Shown here: positions 54,050-64,000 of the stretch, piece after piece | Numbering within the stretch: position 1 is the stretch's first letter | Layout: every line of letters begins with the position of its first letter | Origin: Xenoacremonium recifei | Taxonomy: Eukaryota > Ascomycota > Sordariomycetes > Hypocreales > Nectriaceae | Length of the DNA stretch: 64,000 nt | NCBI GenBank assembly: GCA_012184525.1 | Contig: WOFQ01000008.1 | Location: forward strand, 186,001 to 250,000 | Reading direction: 5' to 3' | Made by a program: the position numbers and the translations under genes | The notes under the pieces: model-generated | The model's database searches: none | What the model was told of the DNA's origin: nothing | The model's input: only the letters and a program-made list of their open reading frames with translations

Positions 54050-57000
54050 GGCAATTACCTCCGGAGACGAAACTTTTGCGAGATAGGGTACTGTTTCGAC
54101 GGTTGTTAGGTTCTGAGAACGAAGACCTATGTGGACGAAGAGGCTGGCCTGGGAGGTGGGAGATTCATAAGAGAGAGTTGTGGACGAGCTTCGAGGAGGT
54201 TAGCGGCAGCTGGGATTGATTTGAATGCGTCGATCGAGGAAAGCTTACATGACCAGGCTACCCTTGCTCAATAACCGGATCGGCTGAGTCAAGGGAACAA
54301 GCGGCGGGAGACCCAGTAGACTATTCCAGGGAACCGCCTGGATGATGGAATGCGGATGGATCCACAGCTCTTGATGCTCACGGTTATCACGGGCACGAAG
54401 AGCTTGTATGTTGGGGATGTGGAAGCTTAGCCACAGGGGACGAAGAGGTTGTCGAGAAGATGAGGAGAGTAATGAAACTGAAGGCTAGGGGGGGTATACA
54501 CAACGAAAAGATCCAGTCGGATCTCCGGGGTGCCAGGAGGTCGAGACGATCGGGAGGACTCAGAGTGAGGCGGATGCTGAGATCCAAATACACCAGCTAA
54601 GTCGCGAGGTATCGGTATGTACCAAGGCTCAGTGGATATGTAAGATGGAGTAAAAGGCGGGCTGGCGGGCACTAGCAGGGCCTGCGGAGAGCGAGTGTTG
54701 ATGGCATTGACTGATGAGAGAGAGACCAAGACTGAGACAAGGAGTCCTCCACACACTCTCACTCCGGATGTGGCCTTGCCGATTTGGTGGCGGGCGAGAC
54801 ACGGAGCCCCGGTGCGGCGCTCTGCGAGTCTAGGAGTGTGTGTGTATGTGCGTCTTCATGCAGCAGTAAACACATTTGTGGTGGCCAACTGTCTGTCTCA
54901 ATCACACCGGTACATTCCCTCTGGTGGAGCGGCACGGCAAGCTATGAGAATACAGGCCGGAGAGTCGGAGGAAGGGGGGTGTGGGTGGTCAGAGAGGAAA
55001 GGGAGGAGTAGAGATGAGGTAATTGACCGTCGCGCCGAGGCGTGAAGTAAACGGCCGGTCGACGTTGGAGACGATGTGCAGCTTGCGGTGAGACGGTACG
55101 TAGCAATGCAGGGCAGGGCAAAGGTCAACTCCAGGCCGTTGAGGTCGTAGGGAGGAGACAAGGGATTATGTAGGGAGTCACGAGTACCACGCCCTACCGG
55201 CAGACCAAAGCACGAACCTCGCTGCTAAAGGACTCCGTATCCAGGTACACGGATCGACTGGACTCGGAGGTTGATGAAAGAATCAAATAACGGGCGGGTG
55301 CTGGGCTGAATTGGCGATCGGATGCACCTTTGACAACCCTACCCGCCCGTTGACCAGCCCCGTCCGTCGACAACGAGCCTGGTTCTCACAGCCAGCTATT
55401 ACAGGGAGCGGGCTTGCACACGTCGATCCGGATTTAGAAGGCGTACGGCGTGTGATTTAGTGCTGGTTGCGAGAACCGCCTGGCCGACCAGGGTTGTTAG
55501 TTGCGGTGGAGGAGGTGATGATGAAGATCCGCTGGTGGGCAGCCCGCCGGGGCTGGAGTCTCTTTGGATGTATGCCTTCGGACCTCGATTGAATCACGCT
55601 CGTCATTCCCGTGTTCGAGCTCGCTGCTCATCCCAAGTGGCCCCATGCCGCGGCCCCTGTCGTCAATACTGTCGCTTGACGCATGGGCGGGCTGCGTTGA
55701 ATTCAAATGATGGCCTCCCGCGCTGGGGCCCCAGCTAGATGCAAGCGCATATGGGAAAGCCGAGCATGCCGCTGTAGGTACCTCGCCCCAAAGCAAGGCC
55801 AGCATGCCGAACGCACCGGAGAGTCAGTAAGGCTCGTTGGCGCAGATGCAGCTCGGGGAGTCGGCCAGTGCCCGTAATCAATAGGAGGACATGGACAGGG
55901 CTGCGGAGCGACCTCCGTCGACACGTCAGTGGCCGGCAATCTTGCCAGCAATGCCCACGAACCAGGCTTGCTGAAATTCGCACCGTATTGCGACCAGCGA
56001 GCTTGCGACCCTGACCCGATTACCTGGGGAGCATGGTGCAGTGCCTGCCGGGTTCAGCAGCAGCAGCGAACCAGTGGTAGCCTCGGTTGAGGTCAATGGG
56101 CGCATGCCAGTCTGTGCGTGCGGCGTTGGGCACATGTACTATTGTGCTGAAGTCGCGCCCGGCCCTCAGCTGTGGTGCAAGCGACGATGGCGCTACTGCA
56201 GCTTCGATGAGAGGGCGTGGACTGCATGTGCTTAACCATAAGCTACGTCCAACGGGACGGCAAGCCGTAGCTGCAACCTCAGCAGTTGGGGCTGGCAAGG
56301 CTTGGCTTGGCATTAAAGGTCGAACTGATGCCCTGCGCGCGCTCGGATAGCTGCACCTGTCCGGGTACGTACAGCAATGGCTTGGGATTTGCGCTCTAGG
56401 CTGGAGACCCTGGCTCAGCTGGACCGCATCCGGTGTGCCGTACCGTGTCCCGGATCTCCAGAGTGCAGGGCCAACTATTGGTGGAGGGCTTGAATGAGCA
56501 TCACGGCCCAGCTCGACTCCTAACGCTGCCACATGTCGGGGCGTCCCTCGTCGACGGCCTGGTTCGACAGTCGAGCTCAGCGGCAGAGCAAGGATGATGC
56601 CAGTCATTGCCAATAGCGCCCGCGGCCAGCCGTTCGTCCCTTTGCAAGGCGTGTGTTCCGCGCCCCAGAGACCCCCAAGACGCCCGCCCACCTGGGGGAC
56701 GACACCAGGCAGCACCAGCACCCCACAGGGGCGATGCGAGGAGAAGCGAGGAGCCCTAACAGCGCGCAGCCCGAGTCCTGGAGGGCTGTCTGTCTGCGGC
56801 GCGTGAGTGGACGGGTTGAGTCGAGGTCGGAGGCACAGCTGAACGCTAGATGGAGGTTGTTGGATGGAGGTAGGCCGGATGTAGAGAAGGGAAATCAGGG
56901 CCTTACCTGTCGGAGACAAGCACCTTCCCGTGGGAGGGGAGGGGGCACGGGAGGAAGGAGGCACAGAGCACATGTACTGGCCTGGGTGGTGCAGGTCTCT

Positions 57001-60000
57001 CCGCCCGCCCCTCCTGCAGGCGGGATACCCGGCCAGCCAGTAGGGTACACAGGCGCTGCCCGGCGACCTGGAGGGTGCAACAAGTCCGAGAACAGGGCAG
57101 CTGGGAAGGTGCAGTGGCCGCCCGCATCTTGACAGCGGGGCCCCACTGCTTCCTTCCTCAAGACGACCTCTCCTAGCTCCTAGCCCAGACACCCCCCGAA
57201 CCTTGTCCCAACCTCACCTAAAAGAACCAACTTGGCCTCCCGCACGCCGCTACCTCTAGCCTTCAAGCTATCCCGCTCCCTTCCCACCTCCATCCAGGAT
57301 CAGGATTGCACAGACGGCACATGAACACGTATTCTGCTCGCAATGGGCGCGTTCAGGCGCTGCCGTCCAGCTGCTGCTGCGGTCGCTGAAGCTAAGACGC
57401 GGCCTGGAGGCGAGTCCTCCCGCCTCAGCATCCCGCGTTTTAGCGGCTGTGACGAGTCGATCGCTGAGTCGCTGACCGACAGACCCCTCCCTCCGCATCC
57501 TCCTCGTGCCGTTCGTTGGCGGCGCCCGGCTTCGACGCTACGACTCTCCAGCGGCATGCCTTGTCGCCCACGGAGTACTCCGTACGGAGGATGTACTTCG
57601 ATACGTGCAGCTGCACCCGCGCGCGGCAGAGAACGGGAGCATCAGCGCTAGTCCTCAACCTCCTTATACGGATAGTCGTGGTGTCTCACGAGTGGTCGTG
57701 ATGGATGAAGCATGGCGGAGGGACGGCAGAGACCAATTCAACAAGGTTTTGCCGACGATACACTACTAGTGAACACTGCCCGCGTGCCGCTCCCAGGCTC
57801 AATCATCACACCGCTCTTCAGGCTTGGACGAGAAAACCGGAATCAATTGGCCGTTTCTTCAACGGCTCGGCCGAAGACGACATAGCATGTGGCACGCCCC
57901 GGACGGATACCGCCCACGCAAGAAAATCACAACTTCAATGGGGCCCAACGTCTTGCCTATCGGCACGTTGTTGACTTGAGGAGAGCCCACCCTCCTCGTG
58001 AGAGATCATCGTGCTCAGCCCAACGCAGGCGCGCGGCCCGACAGCCTCGATTTGGCAAGAGATAGCCCCAGGGCTTGTCACGATTTCCTCAGGCCGTCAT
58101 CCCGTCTTGGATTGGTAGCGCCAGCGACCCGGGCTGTGGGTGATCTTCCACCACCGTGCATCGATGGTTCGGCCTGCAGTCTCCTCTCTCCGCAGTCCAC
58201 CTTCGCCGTGATGCACCTCGTCACCCGCTTGTGGACACGGCTGAGCGATGGATCAATGGTGCCCAACGACGCAGGCTGGCGGGCGGGCACGAGTGAAAAC
58301 TTTGCATCCCTTGCATCCCTTGCATCCCTTCTCAACGCTTCATGATCTGATGATTAGTCCATAAGGTCTGGGCCGTCGTGGTGGACATGGATGCTGACCC
58401 AGTAGCCATCGTCATCTTGCTTGCAACGACGACTTCCTATTGAACACCATCCGAATCACACATCCCGACAACTCATGCATGGCCATGATTTGTCTCAGAC
58501 TTGCACTATTGAGCATGGTTGGACACCTGACTATGTCATATTCTGCTCAATTCCCTTCTAATTGGTCTCTTCTTGCTGACCTGCCTGATATCCGCGCCTT
58601 TGTGAAACGGGCGGCTCACTATCTTTCGCCCAGAATGCTCATGAGAGCTGAGATACGTGGCAGCGTATGTCATCGCCGCGTCATACGACCTGGCGTTCAA
58701 CTAAAATGACTATTACCAAGCCATGCCGCGTTCTCGACCAGTCTCAGTATCAGAATCGGGCCATTCGGTTGAAACGGGAACAATACTCCTTACTAACATC
58801 AGCCAAACGACCCGGACATAGTTTCATATGTGCCTCAATTTACCAAGTCGTGGAAATGGCTGCAAGCACTCGCGTAGGTTCTCCAAAACGGGAAGTTGTG
58901 ACTTTACCCTTTTTTTTTCTTCCCACAGTGGCTGAGCTTTTCTCCGAACCCCTTGCGACAATAAAGCAATGAGCCATACTCCCTACCTGACGAGTCATAT
59001 CACGAAGACCACCCTTGTTACTGGAAACCTGAGAACCAAAATTGTGCAAAACTTCCACATCGCCCTTAATGATTGAATGAGGCTTCATATTAACCGCCTC
59101 TTGAAATCATGGTATTGCTGTGGTGGATTACTCGTCAGGTAAACGCTAAGTGATTTGCTCCATTCACCACCCTACCTTAACTTACCCCTATTCTTTAGGA
59201 TCAAGAGCGTCACTCTACAAGATCTAGTTTTCGATTATTTCAGTGGTAGTCTTGGAAACAACGACTTCGCATACGTCAAAGTTATCCAATGCCAAAGATT
59301 GCTCTCCGACAGGAGAAGGAAGTCGTGTTGTCTCGATAGGAAAAGATTGCCCTTTTCACCGCTTGACATTCACCGAGTTTCGCCCGACTATTCAAAGGAG
59401 TCAGGATCCCTACATCCAGCCCCTCTCTTGCGGCTCAACAGATTAGAAGACATAACTTCTTTTAACATTCTTGGATCCATCGGTCTTGAAGATCGAATCG
59501 TTGCGTGAGGATTGATTCTCGACCAGCTGTACATCTCATGCGTGGCACCCCTCTGTTGGTTTCCGTGCTTCGATACCGTTGCATTGTCTTTCAATGTACA
59601 AACGCGGAGGTGTCTACTTATCTGGTGCCTTTATTTCCGGCGTCGTGCGTCCGGTTCCGGAAGTTTGGGTTACAATTGGGTTCGAACGAAGGGGATGAGG
59701 TGTTTCTTCTCGCTGACAAGTCACTGACAGATCCAGAATTGTGCACATCCCCGAAGTTTGAAGTAGCATCAACATTGTCAGTTGGCAGTGCAGCCATCAA
59801 GCGATGTAACGCAGAAGCCCTCCATCCCAGCCGGACGATGCAGTCATCTTTGCTCCGGTAGAATCAACTCGATACGCGAAAATTTTTACCCTGCGGCAGG
59901 GATGTCCAGTGTTGGGCACAGTACCCAGGCAGCTGATCCTCCACAGGGATGGCTACCAGACTTGACGAAGTACAGAATGGTCGACGTGCATGCAAGTAGC

Positions 60001-61182
60001 ATGACTCGGTAGTTTCCCCAAGCACACCGCATTGCTGCACGTCGCAGCGGCCGCCATCGCTCCGAAGCCGACCCGAAGGATTTCGAATACTGCGCCATCT
60101 AGCATACGTACCGCTCTGCATCACTACAAGTGTACATGCGGCACTGCATAACCACGAGCATGCATACGGCACCGCATCATCACAAGCACAAAAGCCCACC
60201 GCGGTCAAGACGCAAGCCAAGCTCTCCGCACGACACGTCACCGCCGCCGTGCTCGACGTTGGAATTAAAAATTCGCCTCGCTGGATCTCCATGTAGATCT
60301 CCCTTTCGCTCCCCCGCCGCGGGGATCAGCGCAACGCGGCTTCTCCACGTGGCTCCGTCGTGCAACGACACTAGCAGATCACTGTCTTGAGGAATTGCCA
60401 GAAAAAGAACTGCGAGTTGATTTGTATGGGCCAGTTTGCTATTCAACTGGTTGTTGATGAACGTCACTGGTGATACAAAACCGGGTGGCGGCAGGGAGGG
60501 CCAGTGCTCAGATTCCACCAGACTTCATGACCAGATTTGAAGGACTGTTATTATAGGAAATCCCGTCAACATCCAATATTACGAACTTGCAGACCTGAGG
60601 TTTGAACACACTCACTTAGACGTCGAAGTCTCGGGAGAGGTCACGCATATAGTCACGAATAAAAGTCCAAATGAGTAGAATCTCTCTTTTAACTGTTTAA
60701 TTTCGGACACATTGTTCGAGCAATGCCAGCCTTTTCCTTCGTATACATGTGCAAAACGTCGTCGAATGCAGTAATGATAAAGACGCATCCGATTGACCAG
60801 ATCCTTCCTCTCCTTGCAGAGTCGTGCCTCATGCTCCATTGCATCCTCTTCCCTCATGCTATCCAGACGCCCTATAAATATCCTCCGTCCCAAATAACAA
60901 ACTCCTAGTCGCAGTCGCTTTTTGTGGGTAATCCCATCTAATAATCCTCCGATGTTTTTGTGATTAAACATAGTATAGTAAGATCGCCAAGCTTCTCGAT
61001 TATGCCGGCGGTAGAAATTGGTATCGTCGCATTGTACGGTGACGACAGAGAGAAGAGGTAAAATAAGGAAAAATGTTGAGGGTATCAAGACATTCGTAAG
61101 TATATATGTGCAAGTAAATCGTATCCATGTGAGTCGAAAAAGAATAAAACAAAAGCTGCGGGTTGTGGCCGAGTGAGGTTGC
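54050..61182. other. Gene-poor block right of the velvet gene
   Basis: About 7.1 kb with no supported gene. It covers the upstream region of the velvet gene and the downstream region of the DUF7729 gene. GC-rich frames around 56020-57192 are open on both strands without domains, and the minus-strand frame begins with GTG. From about 58400 the sequence is more AT-rich and looks like non-coding or decayed DNA. Regulatory sequence or long leaders of the velvet gene may lie here. Confidence 0.5.
58302..58328 (+). repeat. Tandem 9-bp repeat
   Basis: Three perfect ttgcatccc units in intergenic DNA. Confidence 0.9.
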
Positions 61183-62443
61183 TTATAATAATGACACAAG
61201 GAGAGCGGCTCCGAGGGTAGGGAGGATGAGACTGAGGGGTGGTAGGACGTAATGACTTGAAGAAGTTTCGGCCTTTGGTAAGGTAGCGTTGACGAAGTCA
61301 AGGCCGCAGATGGTGTTCACCTGAACGGCGGCGGCTTCGTACGTATTCGCAATAGGGAGTGATCGATCGGCTGCGGCTGCGTGGAAGATGGCCATCGTTG
61401 ACGAAACGCACCAACTACACGATGGGACCGAGCTTCCTGGTAAGGTGAGGTTGTATGGAAGGTAGTAGAAATATGCGTCAGAAGGTGTGGTAAGGTTCGT
61501 GACTGCGTTTGCGAAGCAGTACATATCGTCGGAAGGGGTTTGGAGGCATGTAGCTTGGTACATCATCTCGTATGCCTCAAGCCCGAATAGAACCTCTTTG
61601 ACAGTAGAGTCGCCCTTGTTCCACTCAGCCTTGCAGTTCGCATCTGACGTCAGATTCTTGGCCGCGGCATTCATATAGTCAGTGCAGTACGTGACATTTG
61701 CTGCACAAGTGGCATCTAGGACTCGGACGATGCTGAGTAGTTGCTTTTCAGCCTCAAAGAAGCCGCGCGAGGTCTATCGAGACGTTAGACTTGGTTATAA
61801 GTTACACTGAAGAACGCATTATGCTTACCTGAATCAACAGAGACAAAGGGTAGCATGCCTCAAATGACGGACTGCTAAGGAGATCTGATAGGAACGTTGG
61901 GCAATTGCTTCCCGAGCTGCTAGAAATTTCGGAGTCGACATCACCATCAAAAGGTTCCGGAAGTGGTGACGACGTCGCAACAGCGGACGAGCTCGCTGGC
62001 TCAAGGGAGATTGTGAGGACAGTTGTGGAGCCATCAGTGTTGCTGCTGGTGGTCTTTGTCGTCTTTGTTGTTTTTGTAGTTGAGGTTGTGGTCTTGGTGC
62101 TTGTCTTGGTATCCTTCTCATCCTTCGTGCTGCTCGAATCATCTTCTTCCTCATCGTTCGTGTCCTTTCGCTTCGCCAATATGTGTTCCAATTCGTGCCA
62201 ATCGGCCGTAACCAAGGTCTCAGGAACATCTGAGACACGCGTCGGCGATGGGGCGAGGGAGGCTGAAGAAGTCATGTCGGGAGGCCGTGTCTCACTTTGA
62301 GCTAGTGCTGTCCCAGCGAGACACGCGACGAGGAGAAAAAGGGACCATGGTGTTCGTAACCTCGGAGGTAAACGGTTCGACCTAGAGATCCTGGAAGTGC
62401 GAGTTGAAGATTTGAGAGGCTGGTTGCCGGTGGAGGCAGCCAT
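61183..62443 (-). CDS. GPI-anchored secreted protein, DUF7729 family
   Basis: Two exons, 62443-61829 and 61773-61183, 401 residues. The start chosen is the MAAS methionine, because a hydrophobic secretion signal (SLFLLVACLAGTALA) follows about 30 residues later. The frame is open upstream, with another ATG at 62596. The middle is a Thr/Lys/Ser-rich stretch (TTSTTKTTKTTKTT), likely O-glycosylated. The C-terminal domain holds CPTFLSDLLSSPSFEACYPL and many paired cysteines (AYEMMYQATCL, MYCFANAVT, SCSWCVSSTM), the pattern of fungal DUF7729 proteins. The protein ends in a hydrophobic tail (PPLSLILPTLGAALLVSLL) consistent with a GPI anchor. The role is unknown, probably cell surface. Confidence 0.85.
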
Positions 62444-64000
62444 GATGATGATTAACGATTGTGATGGTCGGTGTAGATTAAAAAAAATATTGTCGAAATC
62501 AGGATCGCTCCGAAAATCCCATGTAACCAAGTCGCCAAACAGCGGTGGAGTGTGATTTTCGGTGACAGCGCCGTGATTATTTCCAACGTGTTTCACCCGG
62601 ATGGAGCTGAAGTTGAGCTGTCAGAGCGCGAGAAGCCGGGTACCTGGTCTGAGACGAGTAACACAAGAGCAAAAGAGTGACTAAAGAAGTAGAGAATATG
62701 TCGATCTAGGAATGGTCCTATTATACGACACTCATAGCCCGACGTCTTGTTTTGGTTGTGCTCAGAGTCGCCAGAGCATGGCGTGGATGCCGAACCAGAT
62801 GGAGACGGCGGAGGAACGGCGTCGATAGGTCGAGCGAGTGAGACCTTCGAGGCAATGGATGGACTCGAGAAACAGGAGCTTGGCGAGCAGATGACACGAT
62901 CACGACGGCCTGGAAGACGTCGAGAATGCTGTCGTCGAGGGCCTTGGCGAGGGGATTGGTCGACAGTGACTCGTCCTCGTTGGCCCGAGGAGATGAGCAA
63001 TGGAGCCCGCGAAAAGCCTCACTCAGAGCCTGCACAGGCGCTGTGCATACGTGGGCCGATGCTCGAGCGCGTCGTGCAGGAGTTTGCCGTCGCTCTGTCG
63101 TCTTTGTTCGAGCGAATAACCGTATCGCGGGCGATGGCTGTCGAGGAGTTTGCGATCTTCACAGAGATCGTCGCGTTCTGGCTGTTCGGCAACGGCAACG
63201 GCGGGCCCAGTCTCAAAGTCGTTCCTCCGGAGAGATCGTCGACGGACAGCTGAGGTGAGGCTTGCTGGGGAAAGGAAATTGAAAAGAGCAAAGATGGGCA
63301 GGCCGAGCAGAAGAGGAGAGGACTAGAAGATGGTGAGTGGATGAGCCGGCAAGCCATGGGCAAGCCATGGCAGACAGAGGTTAGCTTCCGAGCGTCTGGG
63401 GCCAGGGGATCTCAGGCACAGGCACAGGCACAGACTCGTCTCCCGCAAGTGCCAAATCCCCGTAGTGAGACTCCTGGTGAATGAACAGACGAGGCCGAAG
63501 GTGAGCAGGGCAGGGGTTGCAGTAGCGTGGCGGTTTATTGACTGGGGGGGTTGCAGCGACTGTGACGCTGGATCCATTCGAGGCGCCAACCAAGCCTTTT
63601 TCCCCTGGGCTGGAGCTCGACTCGGTTCATTGAGGCCAAGCCACGGCGACTCATTATTGGAAGAGCTGGGATCTGGGACTGCCAATGCGCCGTTCGCCTT
63701 GGTGATGGTCCATGGATGGATGGGTGGCTTCCGGATCCATCGCTAGATGTCTAGACCGTCAAAGAACAAACGATCGGCGGTTGAAGAAAGAGGGTCGACG
63801 AACAAGTTGAGACAGCGCTGTTGAAGACGCCGACTTTCGTGTCTCGCATGCCTCGACCTCCTTCCTTGCTCTGCCTCGTGTCGTTTCGTCTCGTCTCGAA
63901 GTACGGGGAGGGAGGAGTCTGTCGTGGACGACTCGAGGGCGGAACAAGCGCGCAACGGAGGCTCCATCTCCATCGCGCCACCAGAGAGAGAGAGAGAAAG
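62444..64000. other. Right window edge, no gene supported
   Basis: About 1.6 kb with short overlapping frames on both strands and no domain. A plus-strand frame (62747-63253) ends in a hydrophobic, helical-looking segment but is probably fortuitous. The end of the window is GA-rich (gagagagagagag). A gene starting beyond the window could have its promoter here. Confidence 0.45.
63413..63433 (+). repeat. Short CAGGCA tandem repeat
   Basis: Three to four caggca units in tandem near the window end. Confidence 0.8.

Noticed and set aside
57700..60600. Transposon remnant in AT-rich DNA
   Set aside because: I could not find terminal repeats, target duplications or transposase/reverse-transcriptase motifs in any frame.
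62747..63253. 168-codon plus-strand frame near the right edge
   Set aside because: Arg/Glu-rich and without a domain. The opposite strand is equally open.

Overview
This is fungal nuclear DNA, most likely from a filamentous ascomycete (Pezizomycotina, probably Sordariomycetes). The evidence is short introns of about 45 to 90 bases with GT...AG ends, long proline/serine-rich disordered proteins, fungus-only families (velvet, DUF1996, DUF7729, the fungal HGD kinase-like family), several MFS transporters and long gene-free spacers. I see no bacterial signals, no CRISPR array, no rRNA and no convincing tRNA.

Layout. 0-2 kb: no gene seen. 1.9-9.1 kb: a WGDF-motif trafficking-type protein (-) divergent from a TBC Rab-GAP (+), then a Fnx1/Vba-like MFS transporter (-). 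11.2-17.3 kb: a Pro/Ser-rich protein with a C-terminal Cys/His cluster, a conserved basic/helical protein, and 6-phosphogluconolactonase (-). 20.2-23.1 kb: a SET/MYND-type protein followed by a fungal HGD-type kinase-like gene. A 23-bp direct repeat that includes the SET stop codon flanks the kinase-like gene. 23.3-25.1 kb: decayed coding relics, one resembling DUF3669. 25.1-30.5 kb: a large transgelin/calponin-type actin-binding protein (-) divergent from an NDUFAF2-like complex I assembly factor (+), which converges on an unidentified conserved protein (-). 31.5-33.5 kb: a broken trypsin-like peptidase gene with a visible frameshift, beside an (AT)15 tract. 33.8-39.7 kb: two unrelated MFS transporters (-). 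41-43 kb: an Rcm1/NSUN5 rRNA methyltransferase (-). 45.1-46.8 kb: a secreted DUF1996 protein. 46.8-61.1 kb: a gene-poor block of about 14 kb with a single velvet-family regulator, probably VelC, in the middle. 61.2-62.4 kb: a GPI-anchored DUF7729 protein. The rest to 64 kb shows no gene I can support.

In all I support 17 intact protein-coding genes and two pseudogenes or relics. Spliced gene models were joined by hand: splice sites, phase and protein continuity were checked, and the coding lengths divide by three. The genes do not form an obvious pathway cluster. They mix housekeeping functions (pentose phosphate pathway, rRNA methylation, complex I assembly, Rab and actin regulation) with accessory ones (MFS efflux, secreted or wall proteins, decayed accessory genes). 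No polyketide synthase, NRPS, terpene synthase or other biosynthetic core is present, so the MFS genes cannot be tied to a metabolite cluster in this window.
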